Shown: piece by piece, positions 12,991 through 24,134 of the stretch
Numbering within the stretch: the first letter of the stretch is position 1
Layout: each line of letters opens with the position of its first letter
Source: Achatina immaculata
Taxonomy: Eukaryota > Mollusca > Gastropoda > Stylommatophora > Achatinidae
DNA: 64,000 nucleotides
Assembly (NCBI GenBank): GCA_009760885.1
Contig: CM019721.1
Location: 15,129,696 to 15,193,695 of the forward strand
Reading direction: 5' to 3'
Translations under genes and position numbers: made by a program
The notes under the pieces: generated by a model
The model's database searches: none
What the model saw: the letters and a program-made list of their open reading frames with translations, nothing else
What the model was told of the DNA's origin: nothing

Positions 12991-13139
12991 GTACAGATTT
13001 TAGTACTGGAAATGAATGGTTCAAAGTAAAAAAAAAATTAGTGGTGTATGTGAATGGTTCAAGGTAAAGATTTTGGTATTGGAAGTGAATAGTTTAAGAT
13101 AAAGAATTTAGAGCTGGAAGTGAATAATTTATGGTTCAT

Positions 13140-13250
13140 TCATTTGCATGTCCCTTGCGGAACTTTGCTTCCCTAACAGCACTCCTGTAGGCTTCTCGGT
13201 TGTGAGCAAGATGGCCTGCTGCTGATGCATCCATAATGCATTTTAAATTT
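13140..13250 (-). mobile_element. Possible LINE 3'-end scrap
   Basis: The minus strand reads NREAYRSAVREAKFRKGHAN followed by a stop, resembling the extreme C-terminus of some LINE ORF2 proteins. It is short and unsupported by a second copy in this window. Confidence 0.3.
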
Positions 13251-13384
13251 GTACAAACATATTTTAAGTAAAATTTATGGTAAAGATTCTTAATACTGTT
13301 AGCGAGCATTTCGAAGTAACGGTTCCACTACTCTTAAAATAATAATCTTGAATTTTTTCTGATAGTCTTTTTGCAAATTTCGTG

Positions 13385-14040
13385 CCTCAAGAAAAAATTG
13401 AAATGTCCTGATTGCTGTATCATCTTATCCTTAATGGCGTATAAATGTGAAATGAATACGAACACGTTAGTGGAGGAGGTCAACGAATTTGTATACCTTG
13501 GCAGCAGAGTAGTAGAAAATGGAGACAGCACAGAGGACATCAACAGCAGACTTACTAGAGCAAACCAGGCTTTTGCAATGCTGCAGAATATATGGAAATA
13601 AAAAAAACTAAGCATAAATATGAAAATCAGGATATTTAAGAGTAATGTTCTAAGTGTACTACTCTATGGAAGTGAATGCTGGAAAATCACCAAAACCATA
13701 GAAAACAAGTTGAATTCTTTCCAGACTAAATGTTTACGAAGAATTAGAAAAATATTTTGGCCAAACACCATAAGAAATAACATCTTATTGGCAGAAATGC
13801 AGATGAAGCCACTGACAGCAATTATTGAGGAAAGACACTGGCGATGGTTGGGACATGTGCTCCGAATGACTGACAACTCACTACCAAAAATAGCACTAAG
13901 ATGGACACCACAGGGAAACAGAAGTAAGGGTAGACCAAAAGAGACATGGAGAAGAACAACAAGAGCAGAAAAAAAGGCGAAGGACAGGCATTTGTGGAAA
14001 ACCCTTGCGGAAGCCCCATGTGCCCTGGGCACTTAAGGTT
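13385..14040 (+). mobile_element. LINE 3' half (RT thumb and C-terminus)
   Basis: Two plus frames, separated by one stop at 13599-13601, encode LVEEVNEFVYLGSRVVENGD, INSRLTRANQAFAMLQNIW, KIRIFKSNVLSVLLYGSECW, KCLRRI, then RWLGHVLRM and RSKGRPKETWRR. This order is characteristic of RTE-like RT thumb and downstream region. The element ends at GTGCCCTGGGCACTTAAGG and is followed directly by a GA microsatellite. It is a different family from the RTE copies at 5875, 36430 and 57286, since its thumb sequence differs throughout. Confidence 0.85.
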
Positions 14041-14043
14041 CAG

Positions 14044-14069
14044 AGAGAGAGAGAGAGAGAGAGAGAGAA
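14044..14069. repeat. GA microsatellite at LINE 3' end
   Basis: A pure GA run directly follows the LINE's last conserved bases and probably seeded from its tail. Confidence 0.9.
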
Positions 14070-14473
14070 TACGAACACACATGCACGCGACAAAAATATA
14101 CCAAGAAACATACAAGGTATATGCAGTGGATGTAATTTCTTCATATACCACAAGATGGACCTGAGATTGAGAGAAATATCTTCTTGAGAAATGTGTAACG
14201 TGTGCAGAAATTATCCCAAATTATGCAGAAAGTGCAACATATGCAGAAAACATAGCAGACAATACATCACATTGTGCAACAATATTCGACGGTATACCAA
14301 CATGTTCAGCAAGTACATAAACGTATTCATAAAAAAGTACGTCATATTGCAGTAAAAGTAGTGATGTAGGTGGGTAATACACAGGCGAATGTTAACAATA
14401 CAGAAGCACTTGTGGTATAAAGATGTACAGTTTATATCTTAGGCAGATAGAAATCTAACATAAAAATAGGCAT

Positions 14474-14476
14474 ATA

Positions 14477-14556
<80 letters not shown>
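14474..14556. repeat. CA/TA compound microsatellite
   Basis: A CA run of about 38 bases passes directly into a TA run of about 44 bases. Confidence 0.95.
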
Positions 14557-14558
<2 letters not shown>

Positions 14559-14639
14559 GACATCCCTAAACTAAGTCAACAAGTCATGTAATGTCCATAA
14601 AAGTGATATTGGACAAGTGGTCACAGTTGTTTAATTTTC

Positions 14640-15720
14640 CATAGTTATCAATTGGCAACGCCATGCCAGATGGAAGCACTGTGCAGCAGCATGTAGGCGG
14701 CATGCGTCAATTAAAGATGGAGGGTCAATTGGAGCAGTAGTTCAAAAATAGGTTTGTGCTGTGATACGATTTCTGAAAGCGAAGCAGGTGCTAGCTGCCG
14801 AAATTCTCGCCAGCTGGTGGAAGCATATAGAGACAGTGTGATAGGTCGACAGCGTGTGGCAAAATGGTGTGAAGAATTTCGAATGACAAGCAGTGACGTG
14901 TGCGGAGTGGCAGACCCACGACAGTAGGTACAGCAGCGAACAAAACGCGCGTCGAACGTGCGATATTGAGAATAGACAAGTGACTGTGAACTTGAGTCAG
15001 GTGGAAAAGTGTCAAGAATGATTGCACAGCTGGGATTTCATAAAATGTGTGCACAATGGGTCCCGTGAACCCTTTCCGAGTACCACAAGGCAAAGAGGAT
15101 GGCATGTGCTCCGTTATTCCTCCAGTAATATACCATTCATGGCAAAGATTTTCTGGAACGCATTGAGACATAGTATCCAGGATCGAAAAGTGCAAGCATG
15201 GAATGGAAGCATACTAGCTCTCCACGAACCAAGAAATTCAAGATCGTGCTGTCTGTTGGCAGAGTGATCAGTACTGTGCTTTTGGGTCACAGAAGCGTGT
15301 TGCTAGTCAGTTAGTGTTAAGTGGAGGAACGATTAATGCAGCTGTGTACGGTGCAACACTGGAACGTTTACGAGCTGTTTACGTCGTCCTTCTGGGCTGT
15401 TGACTAAAAGTGTGTTGCTCCTCCATGATAACGTCGCCCACATAGGCCGCTTCGATTCGGGAACTCTTGCAACATTTTCGGTAGGAGAATTTCAATCATC
15501 TGCCGTATAGTCCTGATCTGGCGCTAGGCGGTTTTCACCTGTTCTCAGCTCTCAATGAACATCTTGGTGAACAAAGTTTTCAGAGTGACGAGAATGCCAA
15601 AACGTCGTGATACAGTGGCTCTGTGTCCAGGACACCACATTTTATGATATGGGCATCGAAAAATTATCACATACAGCCTGTTTACTTGAGTATATGGCAG
15701 TATAGGAGATTTCTGGAGTA
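14640..15720 (+). mobile_element. Decayed mariner (SETMAR-like) element
   Basis: The plus strand read in shifting frames shows, in order, AVIRFLKAKQVLAAEI (14760), GRQRVAKWCEEFRM (14845), RQVTVNLSQVEK (14975), a ValProArg-like stretch (15063), SSMITSPT/LHDNVAHI at the second Asp position (15420), YSPDLALGGFHLFSALNEHL (15505), and a C-terminal remnant near 15630. This is the full N-to-C order of a mariner transposase with many stops and indels. It is distinct from the mariner copies in intron 4. Confidence 0.75.
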
Positions 15721-16474
15721 GAAATTAGAAATAGAGAAAGAAAGTTACATAAGACATCTTGGAATTGAAAAACTGAAAAAAACCAAGATTATATCCCACA
15801 GAATTTAGTAACTAATTGTTTACAGTTCATTACCCTTTAAGTCTGAGTCTTGCATATTTCGTGGCAGGTTTCAGGGATAATTTATGAACAAGAAAAGTCG
15901 TGAAACGGAAATCAGATTTTTTCTAGGAGTTGAAGTTAGACTTTCGGATAGTACAGTTCGTGTGTTAGTTTTTGTCTGAGTAAATGTAGTTTTCTGTAGT
16001 GAATTTGAGTAGGAAATTAGAATGTTGTTAGAATTCTGTTGGCAACGAAGTCTTTGGACGTCAGTAGTCGTTTGGATTAATCTATGTTGTCTCGACTAGG
16101 AATTATCGTCTTGTCATGTTTTTTCTTGGATTTGTTACTGCCACAGTTATACCAGTCACATCGTTTATCGTCATTATCATCCCGTGCACCAATAAAGACA
16201 TTATAACTTAACATAGCTGCTACTGCGTTGTTTGCTACTGAAAGTATAATCGTTTCTGGGAAGTAAGTCTGTAAGAGTGTAGTAAACAGACGACAACAGA
16301 GATTACAGACGATGAAAGAGACTGTATTTGAAAGAGTAACATCTCGACTGTAATGGAATAAAGTCAGTAATGATTAATAACCAAAGAGAAGATCATATAT
16401 CTTTAGAACAGAGGTAGTGTCTAATGTGAAAACCAACAAATTTCATGTAGTCTTCATGTGGCACACATACTGCC
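15721..16474. other. Intron 2 sequence, nothing recognised
   Basis: No motif, exon or repeat supported. Confidence 0.4.
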
Positions 16475-16727
16475 TTAAGTGGTTAGATGCTCGGTTTACT
16501 AATACGGGTTGAAGTCCCAACAATGGGGATTTTTTTTTCACGCCAAAAAAGGCTCCGGGGTCCACCCAGCCTCTAAAAATGGATATCAGAGAAATCTGGG
16601 AAGGTAAATGCGGCCAGGCATAATATTGACCATATGACGCTTTCATGTGCTGAAGGGCTTGAAAATACTGGTCTAACACCGTATCCCCAACATGTGTTAA
16701 TGGTATGGAAACAGGGGTTTTACTTTA
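16475..16727 (+). mobile_element. SINE family A, copy 3
   Basis: Plus orientation. Head with TAAGTGGTTAGATGCTCGG (A-box area) and GGGTTGAAGTCCCAAC (B box), then CCCAGCCTCTAAAAATGG, GAGAAATCTGGGAAGG, CTAACACCGTATCCCC and a GGTATGGAAAC block. It is very close to copy 1 read on the opposite strand. Confidence 0.88.
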
Positions 16728-17163
16728 TACACGCACACATACATACACACAGTTCTTGTAGCAGAAAATACATACATATATATGTACAAACGATTTATAA
16801 ACGTCAATCTCTCTCCTAACATATTTGTTCAAAATCAGGAAACATTGTTATTTTTCGATTTTCTGAAATTGTAATATCATTTTTTTTCCTTTGCATATTT
16901 CAGGAAAAAAACATGTTTTCAGTAACAAAAACTTGTTTTCAGTAATAAAAAACTTGTTTCAGTGAAAAAAAAACATAGTGCCTTCTCTAAGTTCTAAGAA
17001 AAAAATAAGAGTCACACTTATAAAGGCGCAATATTTGAATCAAAAAATGAATCTTTATGAATAAGATGTTCTGTTCCGCTGCTGCTTGCATGCACATTAT
17101 AATATAGTGCCATAAAATATAATTCGTTTCATTAAAAAAACAAGATAACTTTTAAAATCTCAA

Positions 17164-17282
17164 GTTTCTCTCTCTCTCTCTTCTCTCTTTTCTCTCTCTT
17201 TCTCTCTCTCTCATCTCTTTCTTTCTGTCTCTCCTCTCTTTCTTCCTCTCACCTCTCTCTCTCTCTCTCTATCTCTCTCTCA
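17164..17282. repeat. TC-rich microsatellite
   Basis: A degenerate CT/TCTC tract of about 120 bases lies about 140 bases upstream of the exon 3 acceptor. Confidence 0.9.
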
Positions 17283-17418
17283 GTTACCCTCATTACAATG
17301 CATATTTGACTATTTCTCAGACTCTCATTAAAGTGTGCACCAGAAGTTACATATCTCCTGTCTCTCACTCTCATTAAACTAGCTTTCAGAAACTGAATGT
17401 TTTGTTCTATTCAACCAG

Positions 17419-17587
17419 GATGATGAAGAGATCTTGGACCATCCTCGGATTCATGTGGAGAGCAATGGAACAGGAGGTTATTCCCTGATCATCGATAAAG
17501 TCAACAAGGGAGACGAGGCCGCTTATCGATGCAGGGCAGAGAACGTCGAGGGGGCGTGTTCGTGTTTCTTTTTCTTGTCAGTCAAAG
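17419..17587 (+). CDS. Exon 3: second half of the I-set Ig domain
   Basis: The acceptor is TTCAACCAG|GAT in phase 0. It has 56 codons and one base, with donor AAAG|GTGGGC. The residues continue exon 2 as DDEEILDHPRIHVESNGTGG, YSLIIDKVNKGDEAAYRCRA, ENVEGACSCFFFLSVKG. The F-strand Cys is residue 115 within the GDEAAYRC motif, and AEN-x-EG is the classic I-set F/G turn. Together with exon 2 it forms one complete domain of about 95 residues. A cluster of Cys and Phe in the G strand is slightly unusual. Confidence 0.92.
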
Positions 17588-19364
17588 GTGGGCGTCGATT
17601 CGACCCATACCAATGATTATGTTTTCAGTAATTCATGTTCTGATGACAGCGCGCACTGAAAGTCTTGTTTCGGAGCTACCGTACGACGTGAACACGGAGA
17701 CAAGTACTTTAATATCGTATATTCAATATGTACGAGAAAATGTCACAAGAAAGAACAAGGAGACCTTAACATGTAAATATATACGACATAACGAGACAGA
17801 GAAAGAGATAGGCGACTTCAGTATTTACCTTTGATCCGTATGAGAGTACAAGTTTGAGGAAACTTTCTTTACTTTTCTATTTCATTAAGTCTTATCCCAA
17901 GCTAAAGCATTTTCGTTTCTTGTTGAGACGTGGAAAAATTAATTGATCGTGACTATATGTTGTGCAGAGAGGTGGAGAGAGTTTGTTGCTGCCCAGCAAG
18001 AAGTCACAGGGCGTACAGGTATAACAATGTAAAGGTGTGAACTACCATATTATTGATACAGATTGAAGATAAGTTTTTCTTTTGATCATAACACACCGAG
18101 GTCTCACGTGCATTCTACATATGCTAGACCAGGGCAAGTCCGATGAAAAGTTCACTGTAATATTTAACTCTGACTAACAAGATCAAGATGTATTGTCTAC
18201 AACATCGCTTGGATTGAATCACTTAATAATTTGTTCACAATATCAAATTCTATATCATATTCTACATGCTGCATTTCGTCAATGTTTTCAACTTCAAAAT
18301 ACTCTGTACATGATCCAATTCTAAACTCTGTACTATATGAGATCTGCAACGCGTGGTCAATTAGTTTCTCGTCTAAAATCACTTTACTCGAAGTTCCAAA
18401 AAGTATCAAATCTTCGTAATCACTTGAATCACTTGAAACACATCTTCAGTCTGTCCTAAAACTACTTCTTCAAAACTGCTTTTCCTGAGTATCTATTGCT
18501 CTAATTGTCCATCTGTTCCATCAGTCGTTACCTACGTTTTCTTTCTCTCTCGTGTCTTCTCTGGTGTGTGTTCTCCTTCTGCTGTTCTTCTCTGTTCTTT
18601 TCTGATTGTCTGTCATCCCCTGATGGTCTGCTCTTCCATCTACTGTTCTTCTCTTCTCTCTCTACTTCTGATGATCCCCCTCACTTGCACTCTAGCCTCT
18701 GGACTTCCTCTTCTTGGGGGCTCCTTCCTTCTCGTGCTCCTTCTTTGATGTCTGGACTGGTCCCTATTCACTGACCGTCCTTGTTCCTCCGTGTTCGGGC
18801 TCCCTCCTCTGTCTCCTTTTCTTTTGTACTTCCGTACTTCTTCCATGCCTCTCTCCAACTGCCCCGCGACTTATATGTCGTAAGTCAATTGTCCAATAGG
18901 CCACGCCTCTAAATATTTAATTGGTCAGCTGGCCGAGTTGGTCACTCCTTTATTTAATAAACCGTGTGCAAGAGCGTCCTGACGCTAATAGGTGTCATGC
19001 GTGTTAGTCAGCGTCAATTTCGTCTATACAATTGTTATTTACCTAAGTCACTAGTTTGCTCTTTCATGTCGGAGTTTTATTTTCTCCTCGCTTTTTCATT
19101 TTCTTTTCTATTCATCTTTTCTATTCTGTTTACGTGTCAGCGTCCAGTCATACAGTGTCAAGGAAGTTTGTTTTTTCTACCTTGCTCTAATTTTCCTATT
19201 TTCTTTTTTTCTGTTCGTATTAGATGTTGCTATTATGCCTACAATATATTCATAATCATATTCACTTATAATAATAATAATAACAACCATAATCATTACT
19301 TACAAGGCCATGCTAAGGTGATTGCTTTAGCCGATCTCCGCCGACCAAGGATATGGATGGTATG
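17588..19364. other. Intron 3 sequence with a pyrimidine-rich patch
   Basis: No exon or transposon is recognised. A minus frame at 18409-18197 is acidic but matches nothing I know. A pyrimidine-rich block (18505-18860) is followed by TTTATTTAATAAACCGTG (about 18950), which resembles the poly(A) region of an LTR. No matching partner LTR or TG...CA ends were found, so I do not call one. Confidence 0.4.
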
Positions 19365-19530
19365 TTGTGCAGCCTCCAAAAATGGGTACCAGAGAAATCT
19401 GAAAAGGTAAATCGGCCACGCTTGATACTGACCACATCACACTTTCATGCGGCGAAGGTCATGGAAAATATGACCTTAACATTATATTTTGCAATATACC
19501 TTAATGGCATGGAAACTGGAATTTTATATG
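19365..19530 (+). mobile_element. SINE family A, copy 4 (5'-truncated)
   Basis: Only the body is present, from CAGCCTCCAAAAATGGGTAC through AGAGAAATCTGAAAAGG, TGATACTGACCACATCACAC and TTAATGGCATGGAAAC. The tRNA-like head is missing. Confidence 0.85.
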
Positions 19531-19686
19531 AGTGAATTTGTTCTCACTTTTTATCGAGCTACCTTGGCGTTCCTGTCACTTGTTTTGTTTATTTATTTTT
19601 CTTTTGTCTTTTGTTCACGAAGGAAGCACAATAAGTCTAATGTCTAGCCGTTCGCCTATACCATATTACCAAGGAAAACTAACGGA

Positions 19687-19688
<2 letters not shown>

Positions 19689-19722
<34 letters not shown>
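19689..19722. repeat. TA microsatellite
   Basis: A pure TA run of about 34 bases. Confidence 0.95.
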
Positions 19723-19723
<1 letters not shown>

Positions 19724-19923
19724 TTTCTACACTGAGCAATCTCGGTCATAGCAATCCATCTTGACATTCTATTTGAAACTGTTTCTTGTAGTTTCTGTAC
19801 TCTTCTCTTTCTTCTTCTGTCTTTTCTCTCAGCAAGCAGTGGCATCAATGAACACGAATGTCAGCGCGACATAAAGACAGTGGTTGTTAGGTTCTCCTGT
19901 TTTTTTTTTGTCCGTCCAGTATA

Positions 19924-21421
19924 TACTGTTCAAAAAAAAAAGAAACGCAACACTACTGTAGTCGTAATGGACACCAATTTTCAAACTTATATCAAAATTT
20001 TTATGTTACGGAATTAATGTTTCAATCTTGGCATGAAGAACTTTGCTTTAATGAAATGATGTTCATTAAATTTGGTTTGAACTTTTATTCTTTGCGACTG
20101 AGGCCTCCGTTTCACTAAGGTGTATGGCCTCCTCTGGCCTGGCCTGTATCAGAGAACGGCATCTCCTTGACATGGATCCGATTAACCGTTGGATCAGTTG
20201 TTGTGGGATGGCTGTACACTTTTCCCGCAGTGCAGGAGACAACTGTCGGAGATTGGTTGGTGCCACGTCTCGCTGGCCGACTTGTCTGTTGAGTTCATCC
20301 CATAAGTGTTCTATTGGGTTCATGTCTGATGACATGGATGGCCACGGAATGGTTTGCACGTTTTTGTCAGCGAGGAACTGGATGGTGCGTTGTGCCGCAT
20401 GAGGTCGAATGTTATACTGCTGAAAAATCGACCTGATGCAGCCAGAAGTGGAAGGACGTGAGGATGAATAATTTCAGCGACGTACCGTTGGGCAATCAGA
20501 CGTCTTTCAATTTGCAACAGGTCACTTCTTCCCATGAAGTAGATCGTCTCTCACACCAATACACCTCCATTACCATGTGGAGGAGCCTCATCCACGCAGT
20601 TCTGGGCGTAGCGATCATGGACTCAGTCGTAAACTCTTCTCCGTCTATCGTGTCGTGGAGCAGAAAGAATGATTATCACTAAACCAAACTCTTCTCCAGT
20701 CATTCGCAACTGTCCATTGACGATGCTGGTTCCCCCACTGCAGTCGGTTCTGGCGATGCCGGTCTGTAAGAACAGGTCTTCTGTAGGGTCATCTAGCCCA
20801 AAGACCAGTGCGTGCAGCCGGTTCCTGACCGTTTGATCTGTAATTGGGCGAGCTGTTGTCATTGACTGGACTGTTGAGGACGCAGATGCAAATCGATTCA
20901 TGAGGTGACGCAGCCGCATGACGCTGTCTTCGGCAGTAGTTGTGACAATGGGATTCCACGCGCGGTCGATCTGCAACTGAGTCAGTTTCTTGAAATCGTC
21001 TCCAAAGGCGAATAATGTTGCTTTAACCACATTAAATTGTCTGGCCACTACACTTTGTGACTGTCCAGTCTGTAACCTTCAATGATGATGAGTCGTTGTT
21101 CTGTAGTGAGATGAATTTTCAAATGAATTGGTTCGAGGAGCGTCAATCTTTTATAGGCATTCAATAGCATTGTCAGTGAGTTTTGTGTTCAGCAAGTTTC
21201 ACGGGATTCTCGTGAACCTGTCATGATTTATTGTTAAAAATACTGTTTTGACTAGTGTCGCTTTTCTGTGCTCATGAATCATCTGCTGAGTACAACTGAG
21301 GTCAGCACTTGAAATTTATGTCCAAGTGAACGTTTCAGAGAAATTTCTCTTGTCTGATCAGTAAACTTCAGTTTAAATCGCAGCATCGTATTTGTTGCGT
21401 TTATTTATTTTTTGAACAGTA
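19924..21421 (-). mobile_element. Tc1-type transposon with both terminal repeats
   Basis: The ends read TACTGTTCAAAAA...GAAACGCAAC on the left and the inverse GCGTTTATTTATTTTTTGAA-CAGTA on the right, each flanked by TA (19922-19923 and 21422-21423), the Tc1/mariner target. The minus strand encodes decayed transposase. From 21048 there is a helix-turn-helix/linker region (AEDSVMRLRHLMNRFA, PITDQTVRNRLHA). Near 20359 comes MQTIPWPSMSSDMNPIEHLW, whose DMNPIEHLWDEL holds the last acid of the DDE triad, then a tail (RLIGSMSRRCRSLIQARPEE). Frameshifts between 20360 and 20620 remove a continuous frame, so it is inactive. The length of 1,498 bp is normal for the family. Confidence 0.9.
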
Positions 21422-21510
21422 TATTTTTATTTTTCAACAATCCATCTGCTGTTACTGCACTGTTCTTTTCAGATAGCTTAATTTCTGTGCTAGAGAGGGT
21501 ATATGAAAAT

Positions 21511-21580
21511 ACTGATATTTTGACCAGTGTTTTCATTCCTAGTATTTACTAGGAATGAAAACACTGGTCAAAATATCAGT
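21511..21580. repeat. Perfect 34-bp inverted repeat with 2-base loop
   Basis: The left arm 21511-21544 and right arm 21547-21580 are exact reverse complements separated by TT. The hairpin starts 90 bases beyond the Tc1 right end. It is not part of any recognised element; see findings. Confidence 0.97.
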
Positions 21581-21884
21581 TGTTACGACTGTTCGAATGC
21601 TTTTTTACAGGGAGTAAAGATCATATGACAATGGTAATCTTACGACCCACAGACAAAGTTTTGTTAAATCCGAATGTTAACAAACTGTTCATATTCTTCA
21701 TTTATAACAATTTCTTGCGACATTAAATCAGTGCCCAGGATATGGTCATCGGGCTAATGTTTGTAGCAAGTAAACAAAACTGATGACAACAAAATGAGAA
21801 AACAGAAATTAAATGTGCGTTCTTTGGTTTAATCAATCAACACGGACCAGAATATATGTGCAGATTTTTCCAGTGTATAGGTAA

Positions 21885-22205
21885 AGAGCGACGGTAAACA
21901 ACGAAGTGATAAACCACGTAGAAGTGAAAAGAGAAATATTGAAAATTATAAAAACAAGACACCTAAGATACTTTGGATATGTCAAGCGTCTAAATACCTC
22001 GTATAATCGAGGTAACTGACACAGGATAATTAAAGTCCCTTCTTGAGGAAAAAGAACAAGAGGACGACATCGACATAGAAGAGTGGACAACATCAAGTGA
22101 TGGACAGGGACAAGCTTGACCGAGTGCTCTACGAAGACAAGAAGCAGAGCAGAGTGGAGATTCACTACAGCCAACCTTCCATGGAGAGACGGCACGAACT
22201 GAGTG
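21885..22205 (+). mobile_element. Decayed LINE C-terminal fragment
   Basis: Plus-strand translation shows LKIIKTRHLRYFGYVKRLNT (about 21940), then in shifted frames a GRPRHRRVDN-like block (about 22065), DRVLYEDKKQSRVEIHYSQP-like residues and a stop near 22205. This is the standard ending of RTE-like ORF2 proteins. It lies just upstream of exon 4. Confidence 0.65.
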
Positions 22206-22314
22206 AATGAATGCAGGTAAAGTGCAAGCTTATGTCGGTTCAGTTAAGACAAGAGACTTAATGTAAGCAGTACATTCTGAGAAGTGGTTTATGTCCTGAA
22301 TTCTGCTCATACAG

Positions 22315-22566
22315 GTAAACCCAAAAACAAGAAAAAGGACCAGAAGAGCTCTCCCAACCGCAGAACAGTGTCTTTCCCGCCAATGTTCGCCACGATCGTC
22401 GAGAAAGTCGAAGAAGAAGAGAAGCAAGGGAGGGAATTTGAATCGCTTCCTCCTTCACCTATGACTGAGTTCTACTATGCCCTGACCTTGAAGGGTCGTC
22501 AGAGTTGGCCCACTTTCGTCGGTGACTGGGCATTTGTTAATGGTGGGCATTCTCACAAGCGACGAA
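22315..22566 (+). CDS. Exon 4: Ser/Lys-rich linker with a conserved-looking WPTFVGDWAF block
   Basis: The acceptor is CTCATACAG|GT. Residue 134 (Gly) is completed, 83 codons follow, and the donor is CGACGAA|GTAAGT in phase 1. The residues include KPKNKKKDQKSSPNRRTVSF, an acidic VEKVEEEEKQGREFESLPPS, then TEFYYALTLKGRQSWPTFVG, DWAF. The basic start could be a nuclear or actin-binding patch, and RRTVSF a basophilic kinase site; both are guesses. The last 23 coding bases and the donor are part of the segmental duplication and recur at 26858. Confidence 0.85.
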
Positions 22567-23080
22567 GTAAGTTACTTATCTTTTCTTATTTGGTTCTCTT
22601 GCTGCTGTGGATAATTCATCGATGTCGTAGACTCACTATAGAGCGTTTGTCGTTAGTTTAGACTTTCGTCTGATTTGTGCATGCCATTAATAAGTTCGAG
22701 GAGACAGAAAACAACAAATACATAAAATTTACCTTACCATTATCTAAACCTTAACAAAATAGCTACGACAGAAAGTGTTGAATTTAACATTTATGTGCAA
22801 TTCAAAACACATATATATCATGAAGTATAAAGACGGCGTTTGGTTACCTTATATTGATGAGCAGAAAGATATAGTGGTACTTAAAAATATGAGCTTCTGT
22901 CGTGAGGTTGGCATGTTTCTAGTGTTTCGTATTTCTAGTTAGACTGTAAAGCTGTAGCTTATCAGAATCCTCACAGAACTGTCAGGGTATCGTTTTCTTC
23001 AGTCCATCCAACTTCTGACTTACATTTCGATCTTATTCATTGTAAACTGGATACCATATTTTAATTTCAAATCGTACAGC

Positions 23081-23154
<74 letters not shown>

Positions 23155-24134
23155 TGTGTAAGCCACTAGTTTGAGTTTGTCTATAGCCAGAATAGACAAT
23201 GTAAAAGGATGATTTTCCTACACTGTTGCGAGTAGGACAATGGAACAATTGTAGTGTCCTTCTAAGGCATCTCTCAGAATATTATTACTGTCCTCTTATC
23301 ATACATTTCGTGCATAAGGAGGTTGGCTGTAAAATTAACGGAATGTATTTTCTATAAATAACTGCCAAAAATATGAGGGGCGTTCATAAAGTAATGCACC
23401 ACATCGTTTTTTCAGCTAATAATGAAGATAGAAGCATTACATTTTGCACACTTTAAATATGGCATGTGCCGATTGTGTGAACCGAGTTCCATCGCAACAG
23501 GTTAAAGAATATGGCCGCCCTAACCGTTGAAATGGAGCGTGTTAGCAACTTGTTGTATAAACGCGAATCGTGATAGAATTTCTCGTTTGCAGAGAAGGAA
23601 ACTGTTGTTAACATTCACTAGCGTCTATGTGATGTGTATGGAAGTTTTGCAGTCGACAGGAGTACAGTCAGTCGCTGGGTTCATAGAATCAAAGAATCAA
23701 TAAGTATAGATAAGGAGTTTCATGATCGGCCGCGCTGTGGACGTCCTGTCACAGCCATCAAGATAGAAATGTTGAAATGCACCGAGGGCATTATTCTTAT
23801 TGATAGGCGTATCACTATTCAACAATTGATCTTAAAGGTGTCAGTCAGCAATGATAGTGCAAATTCAGTTATAAAAGCTGTCGGAGTTTCTAAGGTCTGC
23901 GCAAGATGGGTTCCTCGAAGTCTCACAAATGACCATCGATTGCAAAGCAAAGCAATTTCTTCTGAATTGTTAGAGCGTTTCAATGCCGGGGGAGAAAACA
24001 TTTTGGCTAAGATCATAACAGGTGACGAAACCTGGGCACATCATTTTGAACCTGAGACAAAAAGACAGTCAATGGAGTGGCATCATCTGCAGTCACCACG
24101 AAGAAAGAAATCCAAGACAACTCCTTCAGCTGGG
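22544..24134 (+). repeat. Segmental duplication block A, copy 1
   Basis: From TGGGCATTCTCACAAGCGAC to the truncated mariner end, this block recurs at 26858-28432 (copy 2), and its part from 23151 recurs from 28933 (copy 3). Only a TA-run length difference (67 versus 51 bases) and isolated substitutions separate copies 1 and 2 (for example ATTTTAATTTC versus ATTTTCATTTC). It contains the exon 4 donor, a TA microsatellite (23084-23150) and a mariner. Confidence 0.95.
23374..24134 (+). mobile_element. Mariner, 3'-truncated copy 1
   Basis: The left terminal repeat TGAGGGGCGTTCATAAAGTA begins after a TA. A transposase frame starts effectively at 23634 (MYGSFAVDRSTVSRWVHRIK) and includes the second HTH, ERFNAGGENILAKIITGDET-WAHHF (first catalytic Asp), and stops when similarity breaks at CAGCTGGGAACAATTTTTT. 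Before 23634 the frame is broken by a frameshift and a TAG replacing a codon in the H-x-R-L-C-D region. The catalytic remainder is absent. Confidence 0.9.

Noticed and set aside
18197..18409. Acidic 70-codon minus frame as an exon or transposase start
   Set aside because: No matching splice phase, no recognised motif and no continuation on either side.
18500..18970. Possible solo LTR (pyrimidine-rich block, then TTTAATAAACCGTG)
   Set aside because: No TG...CA ends, target duplication or second LTR could be found by eye, and there is no retroelement coding sequence nearby.
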